Below, piece after piece: positions 6,931 to 14,672 of a stretch of DNA of 22,886 nt (position 1 is its first letter; each line of letters begins with the position of its first letter). The stretch spans positions 1 to 22,886 of the forward strand of contig WLNN01000005.1 in NCBI GenBank assembly GCA_009699765.1, written 5' to 3'. The notes beneath the pieces are model-generated. The model made no database searches and was not told the DNA's origin. It saw only the letters and a list, made by a program, of their open reading frames with translations. Both the position numbers and the translations under genes were made by a program. The stretch comes from Actinomycetota bacterium. GTDB taxonomy: Bacteria > Actinomycetota > Actinomycetes > Nanopelagicales > Nanopelagicaceae.

Positions 6931-8111
6931 TAGTAGACCGGAAGAGTCTTATCTATCTGCTTTGCCCATGCAATAACTCCACCACTTACATGAGATGCAT
7001 CAGCGAAACCAGCGCCCTTGAGTATCGCAAGACACTCTGCAGAACGCACGCCACTCTTGCAATGAAGAATTATTGGCTTACCTTGTGGCAATGATGCGAG
7101 AACACTTCCATCAATAAACCCCTGTTTAGGAATCAGATGGGATCCAGGAATTTGAACAATCTCATATTCGCTAGGTTCGCGGACATCAATCAGATAGAAA
7201 TCTTCATTACTGTCTATTTTTTCTTTTAACTCTTGAACTGTGATTGTTGACCCCGTACTTGCTTCTTGAGCTGCCTCAGAGAGAACTCCGCAGAAAGCTT
7301 CATAATCAGGCAGCAGGGCATTCTGTGTTGCATTCTCGCTACAGATTGGGCAATTAGGGTCCTTGCGAATTTTTACTTTGCGGAAATCCATTTCAAGGGC
7401 GTCGTAAATCATCAATGAACCAATAAGTGACTCACCTATTCCCGTAAGCACTTTTATAGCTTCCGTAGTCTGAATAGAACCGATCGTTGCGCATAGCACT
7501 CCCAGGACGCCGCCTTCGGCACAACTTGGAACCATTCCTGGTGGTGGTGGCTCTGGATAGAGACAGCGGTAACAAGGTCCATACTCCGCCCAAAAAACAC
7601 TTGCCTGGCCATCAAAGCGATAGATAGAACCCCACACATAGGGCTTCTTCAATAATACGCATGCATCATTTACCAAATAGCGAGTCGCGAAGTTATCTGT
7701 ACCGTCAACGATGATGTCGTATTGAGCGAAAATTTCTAGCACATTTGAATTATCAAGACGGGTCTCGTGAGTTATTACTTTTACATATGGATTAATTTCA
7801 GCAATTTTTTCACGAGCAGATTCTGCTTTGCTCTTACCAATATCTGATTGACCATGAATGATCTGGCGCTGCAAGTTAGATTCGTCTACGGTATCAAATT
7901 CAACTATTCCGAGCGTTCCGATTCCTGCCGCAGCCAAATACATTAAAGCTGGAGATCCGAGACCGCCTGCGCCGACGCAGAGAACCTTTGCATTCATCAT
8001 GCGTTGCTGACCAGCCATCGCAACATCAGGAATGATTAAGTGACGGCTATATCGGCGTACTTCATCAACTGTGAGAGCAGGACCTGGCGAGACGAGTGGT
8101 GGGGTCTTCAT
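6930..8111 (-). CDS. moeZ: Adenylyltransferase/sulfurtransferase MoeZ (ThiF/MoeB + rhodanese)
   Basis: A 393-residue two-domain protein. Residues ~15-255 form an E1-like ThiF/MoeB domain: nucleotide loop GAGGLGS (47-53), DxxNLQRQ (76-83), the DGTDNF motif (136-141), and a structural zinc site C180-x2-C183 / C254-x2-C257. Residues ~290-390 form a rhodanese domain whose active cysteine is C351 in HCKSGVRS. The MoeB-plus-rhodanese form is typical of actinobacterial MoeZ, which adenylates and then sulfurates small sulfur-carrier proteins for molybdopterin, thiamine, cysteine or thioamide synthesis. It is divergent to the TetR gene and starts with ATG at 8111. A moeZ-tetR-DUF3107-helicase neighbourhood is well conserved in actinobacteria. 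Confidence 0.93.
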   Translation of the reverse strand: MKTPPLVSPGPALTVDEVRRYSRHLIIPDVAMAGQQRMMNAKVLCVGAGGLGSPALMYLAAAGIGTLGIVEFDTVDESNLQRQIIHGQSDIGKSKAESAREKIAEINPYVKVITHETRLDNSNVLEIFAQYDIIVDGTDNFATRYLVNDACVLLKKPYVWGSIYRFDGQASVFWAEYGPCYRCLYPEPPPPGMVPSCAEGGVLGVLCATIGSIQTTEAIKVLTGIGESLIGSLMIYDALEMDFRKVKIRKDPNCPICSENATQNALLPDYEAFCGVLSEAAQEASTGSTITVQELKEKIDSNEDFYLIDVREPSEYEIVQIPGSHLIPKQGFIDGSVLASLPQGKPIILHCKSGVRSAECLAILKGAGFADASHVSGGVIAWAKQIDKTLPVY

Positions 8112-8164
8112 GGGGCAATTCTGCCGTAATCATCGGGCACTCGCCAATTCAGGACTCGGAAAGG

Positions 8165-8170
8165 TACGAT
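8165..8170 (+). promoter_or_regulatory. -10 element for a leaderless tetR transcript
   Basis: TACGAT is followed by exactly 7 nt and the ATG at 8178. The GGAAAGG further upstream is 13 nt from the ATG, too far for a good ribosome site, and would lie inside the promoter. The layout fits a leaderless start. No clear -35 is present. Confidence 0.5.
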
Positions 8171-8177
8171 TTGCACA

Positions 8178-8804
8178 ATGACTACAACTGATGCAAATGC
8201 TTCGCGAGATAAAGCACGCCTACCTCGAGATGAACGACGTGCAATCCTCTTAAGTGCGGCGCTTGAAGTTTTCACGGCGGCTGGATATCACTCCGCCGCG
8301 ATGGATGAAATCGCTGATCGCGCAAGTGTAAGTAAGCCAGTTCTCTACCAACATTTTCCATCAAAGCTTGATCTTTATCTTGCTGTTCTTGATCTTCACA
8401 TCGACTCACTTGTATATGAGATACAAAAAGCAATCTCTTCAACACCAGATAACGCACAGCGCGTACACGCAACAATTGATGCATATTTTAGTTTCATTGA
8501 AAACGAAGGTGAAGCATTTCGTCTTCTCTTTGAAAGTGATATGAGTGTTGAACCTCAGGTACACGAACGCCTAAGTCGGATGACATATGACTGTGCTGCC
8601 GCAGTAAGTGGTGTTATTTCCAATGACACTGGTCTTCCAAAAGAAGCGGCTATGCTCCTCGGAGTTGGACTTATTGGCTATGCCCAAGTAACCGCGCGCC
8701 ATTGGCTTGAGCGCGATAGCAAACTGACTCGTCAGCAAGCGATGGATCTTGTGGAGAATCTCATGTGGCGAGGCATATCTGGATTTCCCCGCACCGAGCT
8801 CTAA
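8178..8804 (+). CDS. TetR/AcrR-family transcriptional regulator
   Basis: A 208-residue regulator. Residues ~18-65 are a TetR helix-turn-helix (ILLSAALEVFTAAGYHSAAMDEIA...SKPVLYQHFPSKLDLYLAVL). The C-terminal half is an all-alpha ligand-binding/dimer domain that includes FIENEGEAFRLLFESDMSVEP. The ligand is unknown. It lies divergent to moeZ, 66 bp away, and upstream of the DUF3107 gene and a DEAD helicase; the same order surrounds Rv3208 of M. tuberculosis. The conserved context suggests a general physiological regulator rather than a drug-pump repressor. No pump gene is adjacent. Confidence 0.92.
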   Translation: MTTTDANASRDKARLPRDERRAILLSAALEVFTAAGYHSAAMDEIADRASVSKPVLYQHFPSKLDLYLAVLDLHIDSLVYEIQKAISSTPDNAQRVHATIDAYFSFIENEGEAFRLLFESDMSVEPQVHERLSRMTYDCAAAVSGVISNDTGLPKEAAMLLGVGLIGYAQVTARHWLERDSKLTRQQAMDLVENLMWRGISGFPRTEL

Positions 8805-8808
8805 CCAA

Positions 8809-8814
8809 TAAGAT
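8809..8814 (+). promoter_or_regulatory. -10 element for a leaderless DUF3107 transcript
   Basis: TAAGAT is followed by GTAGGT (6 nt) and the ATG at 8821. The AGGT abuts the start codon and cannot serve as a ribosome site. The gene could also be read through from tetR, only 16 nt upstream. Confidence 0.4.
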
Positions 8815-8820
8815 GTAGGT

Positions 8821-9072
8821 ATGAGCACCAAGAAGAATGAAAAATCAGCACAGGTTCGCATCGCAGTTACAGACGTCGCTAGCGAGCTCTCCTTTGAGTG
8901 CCCTTCAACCCCAGCCGAGATTAAGAGCGCAGTATCTGCAGCCCTCGCTGGCAACACTCCTCTTATCTTGACCGATATACGTGGACACGAAATTGTGGTC
9001 CCTGCGGCAAAGATTGGTTACATCGAAATCGGTGAGCCTGTCGAACGTCGCGTTGGTTTCGGCGCCCTGTAA
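8821..9072 (+). CDS. DUF3107 family protein (TB9.4/Rv3208A-like)
   Basis: An 83-residue soluble protein with no cysteines, signal peptide or membrane segment. VRIAVTDVASELSFECPSTPAEI, LTDIRGHEIVVPAAKIGYIEIG and the closing VERRVGFGAL are hallmarks of DUF3107, a small family nearly confined to Actinobacteria; its function is not established. It sits between a TetR gene (16 nt upstream) and a DEAD-box helicase that starts right after its stop, the order also seen in mycobacteria and streptomycetes. A role linked to RNA metabolism is only a context-based guess. Confidence 0.9.
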   Translation: MSTKKNEKSAQVRIAVTDVASELSFECPSTPAEIKSAVSAALAGNTPLILTDIRGHEIVVPAAKIGYIEIGEPVERRVGFGAL

Positions 9073-10431
9073 GTGAGCATAACTTTCGCAGAGCTTCCTC
9101 TCCGCAAAGAGACAATTGAGGCTCTCCATCAACATGGCTTTACCGCACCATTTGCAATTCAAGAGATGGTTCTGCCAATCGCACTCGCTGATGGCGATGT
9201 AATTGGTCAAGCGAAGACCGGAACCGGTAAAACTCTCGCCTTTGGTCTTCCAGTTATTGAACGAGTAATCGCACCTAACGATCCCGAGTGGGCTGGATTA
9301 GAAGCCAAAGGTGCGCCGCAAGTTTTAATTGTCGTCCCTACTCGCGAACTCTGCGTTCAGGTGACGAAAGATATTGAAGAGCTCTCACTTAATCGTGGAA
9401 TTCGTACTCTTGCTGTTTATGGAGGCCGTGCATTTGAACCACAGATTGAAGCTCTTGAATCAGGGGTCGAGATTGTTGTCGGTACTCCTGGACGACTATT
9501 GGATCTATATCGTCAAGGCAAGTTAAAACTCAGCAAGGTGACACGAGTAGTACTTGATGAAGCCGATGAGATGCTCGACCTGGGATTTTTGCCAGATGTA
9601 GAGAAGTTATTCTCATCAACTCCTGCGCGCACGCAGACAATGCTTTTCTCCGCAACAATGCCTGGCGACATTATTGCCTTGGCGCGTCGATTCATGAATC
9701 AGCCAGTACATATCCGCACACAAGATTCACAGGACGAGGGGCGCGTTGTTGCTCGCATCGAACAACATGTTTTTCGCGCACATGCGCTGGATAAGATCGA
9801 AATGTTGGCACGCATTCTTCAAGCAGATGGCCGTGGAGCAACAATAGTTTTCTGCCGCACAAAGCGCACCGCTCAGAAGACTGCAGATGATTTGATCGAG
9901 CGCGGATTCCGCGCGGCATCTATTCATGGCGATTTAGGTCAAAGCGCTCGTGAAAAGGCTTTAAATGACTTCAAATCTGGCAAGCGCGATGTACTAATTG
10001 CGACAGATGTTGCAGCGCGTGGAATTGATGTTGATGGCATAACGCACGTGATTAATTATCAGTGTCCTGAAGATGAAAAGACTTATGTGCACCGGATTGG
10101 TCGCACTGCACGTGCAGGTGCAGATGGAATTGCTGTTACTTTCGTTGATTGGGATGAGCTTGCTCGTTGGAAGATGATTGACATGGCGCTCGAATTAGGA
10201 CTTCCTGAACCGCTTGAGACTTATTCTTCATCGGCGCACTTCTTTGAAGCGCTTCACATTCCTTCAGATTCTTCTGGCCGAATGGTGCCGGCTGCGAAAG
10301 TTGAAACATCTGCACCAAAGAGCGATAAGCCTGCACGTAAATCTGCTCCAGCAACTAAGGATCCAGTAGCTAAAGCGCCTCGTGAAAAAGCAGCTCGCGT
10401 GCGCACGCGTACCAAGCGCATCGCAGAATAA
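9073..10431 (+). CDS. rhlE: DEAD-box ATP-dependent RNA helicase
   Basis: A 452-residue helicase with the complete motif set: Q motif (PFAIQEMVLP, 26-35), I (AKTGTGKT, 47-54), Ia (PTREL), Ib (GTPGRLLD), II (DEAD, 162-165), III (SAT, 193-195), IV (IVFCRT), V (ATDVAARGID) and VI (HRIGRTARAG). After about residue 410 a basic, low-complexity tail rich in K, P, A and R extends to the end, a likely RNA-binding tail. Such helicases remodel mRNA and ribosome-assembly intermediates. The name follows the Rv3211-type orthologue position; CsdA or DeaD would be equally defensible labels. Translation starts at GTG immediately after the DUF3107 stop (TAA-GTG) with no visible ribosome site, so it probably depends on coupling. 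It ends 2 nt from the convergent marC gene. Confidence 0.93.
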   Translation: MSITFAELPLRKETIEALHQHGFTAPFAIQEMVLPIALADGDVIGQAKTGTGKTLAFGLPVIERVIAPNDPEWAGLEAKGAPQVLIVVPTRELCVQVTKDIEELSLNRGIRTLAVYGGRAFEPQIEALESGVEIVVGTPGRLLDLYRQGKLKLSKVTRVVLDEADEMLDLGFLPDVEKLFSSTPARTQTMLFSATMPGDIIALARRFMNQPVHIRTQDSQDEGRVVARIEQHVFRAHALDKIEMLARILQADGRGATIVFCRTKRTAQKTADDLIERGFRAASIHGDLGQSAREKALNDFKSGKRDVLIATDVAARGIDVDGITHVINYQCPEDEKTYVHRIGRTARAGADGIAVTFVDWDELARWKMIDMALELGLPEPLETYSSSAHFFEALHIPSDSSGRMVPAAKVETSAPKSDKPARKSAPATKDPVAKAPREKAARVRTRTKRIAE

Positions 10432-10433
10432 AG

Positions 10434-11042
10434 TTAAGAGTTAGCTAAAACCTTTATTGCATCGGCGAGCATCTGTACTGCAATCGCTGCAAGCAAAAGT
10501 CCGGCAATTCTGGCCAATAAAGTGACTCCAGATTCCTTGATGAGCTTTAAAACTCGAGTCGACATCATCAAAACAATTCCGATTATCAGATGAACAGCAA
10601 TTATTGCCACTATCAGCCCTGAAATACGCTCTGGCGTATTTGCCTGCTTCACGAAAATCATCGTCGCAACTATGGCTCCAGGCCCTGCCAATAAAGGTGT
10701 ACCGAGTGGAACCATTCCGATGTTTGTTCCTGAAACTGCGTCATCGCTCTTTGTTCCAGTTAGCAATTGCAGAGACACATATAGGAGAAGCAGGCCACCT
10801 GCAGCTTGCAGCGCAGCAATAGAGACGTTCATATAATCCAAAATGAATCGGCCAAAAACTGCAAAAGTAGCTATAACAAATAGTGAAACGAAAGCGGCTT
10901 GCCAAGCTAGGCGACGTCGCTCGCGTTCAGATTTATCAGAAACCAAGGCTAAGAAGATTGGAGTTGCACCTGGAGGATCGAAAATCACTAAGAGCGTGAC
11001 AAAAGATTGAACCGCAAATGTTAATGCGCTAACGGTTTTCAT
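10434..11042 (-). CDS. MarC family integral membrane protein
   Basis: A 202-residue membrane protein with about six hydrophobic segments. Family hallmarks are the early LLVIFDPPGATPIFLAL, the mid-protein GTPLLAGPGAIVATMIF and the C-terminal GLLLAAIAVQMLADAIK. MarC proteins resemble transporter folds but have no firmly assigned substrate; the old link to multiple antibiotic resistance was withdrawn. I chose the ATG at 11042 because it forms an ATGA overlap with the stop of the PHP gene. A longer frame from 11090 would overlap that gene by about 50 nt. It is the last gene of the EamA-PHP-MarC run and nearly abuts the convergent helicase gene. Confidence 0.9.
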   Translation of the reverse strand: MKTVSALTFAVQSFVTLLVIFDPPGATPIFLALVSDKSERERRRLAWQAAFVSLFVIATFAVFGRFILDYMNVSIAALQAAGGLLLLYVSLQLLTGTKSDDAVSGTNIGMVPLGTPLLAGPGAIVATMIFVKQANTPERISGLIVAIIAVHLIIGIVLMMSTRVLKLIKESGVTLLARIAGLLLAAIAVQMLADAIKVLANS

Positions 11043-11884
11043 CGTGAGACAACCCTTCGTTGGTCCGCCATTGATTCCAGACGCTCCCATTCTGCCTGAG
11101 CAGTGGTGTTCTCGCCAAGTTGATTCATTTTTCCTGTGCCGTGATAATCACTTGAGCCTGTAATTACAAGATCCAATGCACGGGCTACTTCGATTAATTG
11201 ATTTCTCTCATCTTCACTCTGGTCGCGATGAAAAACTTCGATTCCATTCAATCCTGCCGCGACAAGAGATTCGAAAGTTTCAGGTGTAATTATCTGCCCT
11301 CGTTTTGAAGCAAATGGATGTGCAATTACTGCAACTCCCCCGGCAGCTCGGATTGCGCGAATTGAATCTTCCGGCGTTGGTGCAAAATGAGAAACGTAAT
11401 ATGGAGATTCATTGTGAAGCAGCTCTGCAAAAGCTTCATCGCGTCTAGAAACTATTCTTTTCGCAACAAGTGCGTCAGCCAAGTGAGGCCGTCCAACAGT
11501 TGCACCTTCTGGTGTCACCGCTTGAACATCATCAAGGGTGATGTCATATCCCGCATTTTGTAAGTTTTCGATCATCTTTTTCATGCGAGGGATGCGGGTA
11601 TCCCTTGAATCTGAGAGCAGTTGTTGAAGCGGCTGATTCTCACCATCAAAGAGCAGACCAAGCATATGGACGCTTGTTCCCTCAACGGTCAAACAAGAAA
11701 CCTCAGAACCGAGAGCTAATTTCATGGTGCCGTGTAGCGCAGCTATTGCTTCAGCCCAACCAGAAGTTGTGTCGTGATCTGCCAAGCCCAAAACGGTTAT
11801 TCCAGATGAAGCAGCTTTCTTTACGAGGGCAAGTGGTGAATCTGTTCCATCACTGCAAGTTGTATGGGTATGGATGTCAATCAT
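11039..11884 (-). CDS. PHP-domain phosphoesterase (YciV/RNase AM type)
   Basis: A 281-residue metal-dependent hydrolase. The metal motifs of the polymerase-and-histidinol-phosphatase fold are visible: IHTHTTCSDG (H5, H7), GLADHDT (D36, H37, D38), GRPHLADALV, AVIAHPF and GSSDYHG. The length and motif spacing match the YciV family, which removes 3' phosphate from 3',5'-nucleotides and trims 5' ends of short RNAs (RNase AM). Substrate is inferred from the family. It overlaps the upstream EamA gene and the downstream MarC gene by ATGA at both ends, so the three are probably translated from one mRNA. No functional link between the three is obvious. Confidence 0.87.
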   Translation of the reverse strand: MIDIHTHTTCSDGTDSPLALVKKAASSGITVLGLADHDTTSGWAEAIAALHGTMKLALGSEVSCLTVEGTSVHMLGLLFDGENQPLQQLLSDSRDTRIPRMKKMIENLQNAGYDITLDDVQAVTPEGATVGRPHLADALVAKRIVSRRDEAFAELLHNESPYYVSHFAPTPEDSIRAIRAAGGVAVIAHPFASKRGQIITPETFESLVAAGLNGIEVFHRDQSEDERNQLIEVARALDLVITGSSDYHGTGKMNQLGENTTAQAEWERLESMADQRRVVSR

Positions 11885-12810
11885 TCATTAACCATCACTT
11901 CAACGCTCTTTTTATCTGGACGAGTACGAAGTACAACCAGAGTGCATCCTGCAAGGATTAAAAAGATTCCAGGAACAATTAAGCCAGAGGGTTGATTGCC
12001 AATGTTAAATACTTTTGCAGCAATCGCTGCAACCGGAACTTCAAAGAAGACAATTAGTGAAACAACTGCAGGAGAGACTCGCTTGAGTGCAGAGTTAAAC
12101 ATCGAGTGACCCAGAATCTGGGCTCCACCGATGAGCGCCAAAAGTATCCACCACTCGCGAAGTGGGAAATGTATAATTTGATATCCACCAAAGAAGGCGA
12201 TTGGTAGAGCGGTCATGGCGCACATTCCATAACAAATTGCAGTGTAACTTGTGGTTTCTAAAGTCTTCAGTGCTTTTGATCCCCACATCATATATACGGC
12301 TGCAAGAGCGGCTGAGATGATTGCTGCTACATCTCCAATAAATGATTTGCGGTCGAGAGAAAAATCTATTCCTGAGATAAATAGCACTCCGACAAAACTT
12401 ACAATCATTCCGAACCAAGCCTTTGGGGGAATATTTCCTCCGGTAGCTTTTACGAAAATACTTGCGAAGATTGGTTGCAGTGCAACGAGCGCGGTTCCTG
12501 CTGCAACGCTTGTCATTCTCATCGCCATGAAGAATCCAATAAAGTGAAGCGCCAGAACTACTCCCGCAGCTAAAGCCCACTTGGCGCCCGTGCGATCTAC
12601 ACGATGTCGCAACGCGAATGGAGCAGTGAATAAAGCACCACCAAGATTGCGCCAGAAAATCAATGATGGAATTGGCATAGTACTTAATGCAATTAACGGC
12701 CCGGATGAGCCGATTCCGAGGATGCCTACCCCTAATTTCACGAGATCTGATTTGCCGGGCATATCCGTTATCTGCGAATTCACGCGTGATTGCCCAGAAG
12801 TGGAAGTCAT
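11881..12810 (-). CDS. EamA/DMT-superfamily transporter
   Basis: A 309-residue membrane protein with ten predicted helices in two EamA repeats. The first runs from about residue 23 to 155 and contains ALSTMPIPSLIFWRNLGGALFTAPFAL and MRMTSVAAGTALVALQPIFASIF; the second runs from about 165 to 300 and contains GGAQILGHSMFNSALKRVSPAVVSLIVFFEVPVAAI. DMT carriers of this type export or import metabolites such as amino acids or nucleotides; the substrate cannot be predicted. The ATG at 12810 is supported by a -10-like TAGGTT ending 6 nt upstream (leaderless). An internal ATG at 12762 would remove only the polar N-terminus. It is divergent from the MgtE_N/CBS gene. Confidence 0.87.
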   Translation of the reverse strand: MTSTSGQSRVNSQITDMPGKSDLVKLGVGILGIGSSGPLIALSTMPIPSLIFWRNLGGALFTAPFALRHRVDRTGAKWALAAGVVLALHFIGFFMAMRMTSVAAGTALVALQPIFASIFVKATGGNIPPKAWFGMIVSFVGVLFISGIDFSLDRKSFIGDVAAIISAALAAVYMMWGSKALKTLETTSYTAICYGMCAMTALPIAFFGGYQIIHFPLREWWILLALIGGAQILGHSMFNSALKRVSPAVVSLIVFFEVPVAAIAAKVFNIGNQPSGLIVPGIFLILAGCTLVVLRTRPDKKSVEVMVNE

Positions 12811-12816
12811 GGTGCA

Positions 12817-12822
12817 AACCTA
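12817..12822 (-). promoter_or_regulatory. -10 element for a leaderless EamA transcript
   Basis: TAGGTT on the minus strand is followed by TGCACC (6 nt) and the ATG at 12810. No Shine-Dalgarno site is present between them. Confidence 0.4.
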
Positions 12823-12840
12823 GCCGATACCCTTGGCTCT

Positions 12841-12853
12841 GAGTCGCAGACTC
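12841..12853. repeat. Small dyad in the EamA / MgtE_N-CBS divergent intergenic region
   Basis: Perfect 5-bp arms GAGTC (12841-12845) and GACTC (12849-12853) flank GCA. It lies between the two divergent starts, near where the -35 of EamA would sit and upstream of the GAAAGG ribosome site of the rightward gene. It is a weak operator candidate, and chance occurrence is possible. Confidence 0.3.
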
Positions 12854-12873
12854 GAGAATTGAAAGGCAGGGCC

Positions 12874-14175
12874 ATGAGCGCAAATGTAATGAATCGCGTC
12901 TTCCTCGCCCGCCTTGCAGGAACTGCAGTTTTCGACCCTAACGGAGATCCAGTTGGCAAGGTGCGCGATGCTGTGGCGACCCTTCGTTCTAACAATCAAC
13001 CACCTCGAATTCTTGGATTAGTTGTCGAAGTTCCACTTCGCCGTCGTGTATTTGTACCAATAACTCGAGTTACATCTATCGAATCTGGGGCAGTTGTAAT
13101 TACTGGCCTTCTTAACATGCGACGTTTTGAAACACGCACTGGAGAAACGCTTGTTCTTGGAGATCTTCTCGATCGCTCAATCATGATTCTCGAAACAGAC
13201 GAACCTGTTGTTGTTGAAGATATGGGCATGGAGCTTTCACGTAATGGTGATTGGCTTATTACAAAAGTCCACATCATGCGCAAAGGGCAAGGCATCCGTC
13301 GCAAAGGCGCCACTTCAACTGTTGCTTGGGAAGAACTCATCGGATTTAGTAATCAAGAAGCAAACCAAGGTGCAACACAGCTACTTTCAACTTTGAGTTC
13401 TTTACGCGCAGCTGACCTTGCAACTGTTCTTCAAGATTTATCACCTAAGCGTCGTGTTGAAGTTGCGCGCGCATTAGATGATGAGCGCCTTGCTGATGTG
13501 ATTGAAGAGATGGACGAGCAAGAGCGAGTCGCCCTCCTTGCAGAGCTTGAAGGAGAGCGCGCTGCTGACGTTCTAGAAGAGATGGATCCTGATGATGCCG
13601 CTGACTTACTTCGTGAAGTAGGCGAAGAGCGTGCACAAGAACTCATCGAGCTTATGGATCCAGAGGATGCCGAAGATGTTTTGCGCCTGATGACCTATGA
13701 AGATTATTCAGCCGGTGGAATGATGACGACAGAACCTATTGTTATGTCTGCGGATTACGCGGTGGCTGATGCACTTGCAGCTGTGCGTAAAAGTGAATTA
13801 TCACCCGCACTAGCCTCTCAAGTATTTATCTGTCGCCAACCACTAGAAACACCTACTGGACGTTTCATTGGGATGGTCCACTATCAACGCTTACTTCGTG
13901 AGCCGCCTTCAACATTGCTTGGTTCTATCGTTGATACCAATACTCAAGGCGTAAATCCCGATGCATCATTACATGAAGTTGCGTCATACTTAGCAAGCTA
14001 CAACTTGCTTTCGTTGCCAGTAATTGATGCAAACGATCGGCTTCTCGGAGCAGTAACAGTCGATGACGTGCTTGACCACTTGCTGCCAGAGAACTGGCGT
14101 CACGATCACCGCGACTCTGCAGCAACAACAGCAGCACTAGAAAATATTGATACTAGCTTTGGCGAGGAGGTGTAA
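12874..14175 (+). CDS. PRC-barrel / MgtE_N / CBS-pair protein without a channel domain
   Basis: A 433-residue soluble protein. Residues ~8-160 contain PRC-barrel-like modules (LAGTAVFDPNGDPVGKVRDAVATL; WLITKVHIMRKGQGI). Residues ~170-275 form an MgtE_N superhelix of acidic repeats (LQDLSPKRRVEVARALDD, EEMDEQERVALL, LEEMDPDDAADLLREV, IELMDPEDAEDVLRLM). Residues ~280-415 form a CBS pair (SAGGMMTTEPIVM...GAVTVDDVLDHLLP). In MgtE channels the MgtE_N and CBS parts sense Mg2+ and gate the pore; here the pore is absent, so this is probably a sensor or regulatory protein, like Rv1232c. The ATG at 12874 has GAAAGG 7 nt upstream; an in-frame ATG at 12790 would run through the divergent promoter. The DUF1003 gene follows by 2 nt. 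Confidence 0.88.
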   Translation: MSANVMNRVFLARLAGTAVFDPNGDPVGKVRDAVATLRSNNQPPRILGLVVEVPLRRRVFVPITRVTSIESGAVVITGLLNMRRFETRTGETLVLGDLLDRSIMILETDEPVVVEDMGMELSRNGDWLITKVHIMRKGQGIRRKGATSTVAWEELIGFSNQEANQGATQLLSTLSSLRAADLATVLQDLSPKRRVEVARALDDERLADVIEEMDEQERVALLAELEGERAADVLEEMDPDDAADLLREVGEERAQELIELMDPEDAEDVLRLMTYEDYSAGGMMTTEPIVMSADYAVADALAAVRKSELSPALASQVFICRQPLETPTGRFIGMVHYQRLLREPPSTLLGSIVDTNTQGVNPDASLHEVASYLASYNLLSLPVIDANDRLLGAVTVDDVLDHLLPENWRHDHRDSAATTAALENIDTSFGEEV

Positions 14176-14177
14176 CG

Positions 14178-14672
14178 ATGGCACGCAACAATGGTTTGGA
14201 TACCCCACGCGAGACACGTCGCTCACTTCGTGCTAACTATGATCCTGAAGCGTTTGGCCGTTTGTCAGAACGTTTTGCACGTTTCTTGGGCACTGCTCGC
14301 TTCTTGGTTTACATGACAGTCTTTGTAATAAGTTGGATTGCATGGAACGTTCTCGCTCCAACATCACTGCGTTGGGATAAATATCCATTTATTTTCTTGA
14401 CACTTATTCTTTCGCTACAAGCATCTTATGCAGCACCACTTATTTTGCTTGCACAGAATCGCCAAGCTGACCGTGATCGCATTGCTCTCAACGAAGATCG
14501 CGCACGTGGTGATCGCAATATTGCAGATACCGAATATCTAACTCGTGAACTTGCGAGCCTTCGTATTGCATTGGGAGATGTATCAACTCGCGATTACATT
14601 CGTAACGAGCTTGAAGATTTTGCAAAAGAAATTGTGCAAGAGCTACGCAAGCCCGAGTCTGACTCCAAGTAA
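14178..14672 (+). CDS. DUF1003 family membrane protein
   Basis: A 164-residue protein with a polar N-terminus, two membrane helices (~40-60 and ~70-91) and a charged cytosolic tail predicted to be coiled-coil (~95-160). FLTLILSLQASYAAPLILLAQNRQADRDR is the DUF1003 signature. The function of the family is unknown. A GAGGAGGT ribosome site ends 5 nt before the ATG, inside the end of the preceding gene, so both genes are surely co-transcribed. The pairing of an MgtE_N/CBS protein with DUF1003 is conserved in actinobacteria (Rv1232c-Rv1231c) and suggests that the soluble sensor acts on this membrane partner. The 3' end overlaps the convergent mrp gene by 30 nt. Confidence 0.9.
   Translation: MARNNGLDTPRETRRSLRANYDPEAFGRLSERFARFLGTARFLVYMTVFVISWIAWNVLAPTSLRWDKYPFIFLTLILSLQASYAAPLILLAQNRQADRDRIALNEDRARGDRNIADTEYLTRELASLRIALGDVSTRDYIRNELEDFAKEIVQELRKPESDSK

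Noticed and set aside
12790..12873. Upstream start for the MgtE_N/CBS protein
   Set aside because: It would cover the divergent promoter region and overlap the EamA start; the ATG at 12874 has a ribosome site and begins the conserved sequence.
12095..12883. Long minus-strand frame of 262 codons rich in R, S, C and H
   Set aside because: It is the wrong frame of the EamA gene; composition is unlike a protein and no motifs are present.
13431..13646. Antisense frames rich in serine/arginine or histidine/glutamine opposite the MgtE_N/CBS gene
   Set aside because: Their repetitive composition mirrors the acidic MgtE_N repeats on the real strand; they have no start signals or family match.
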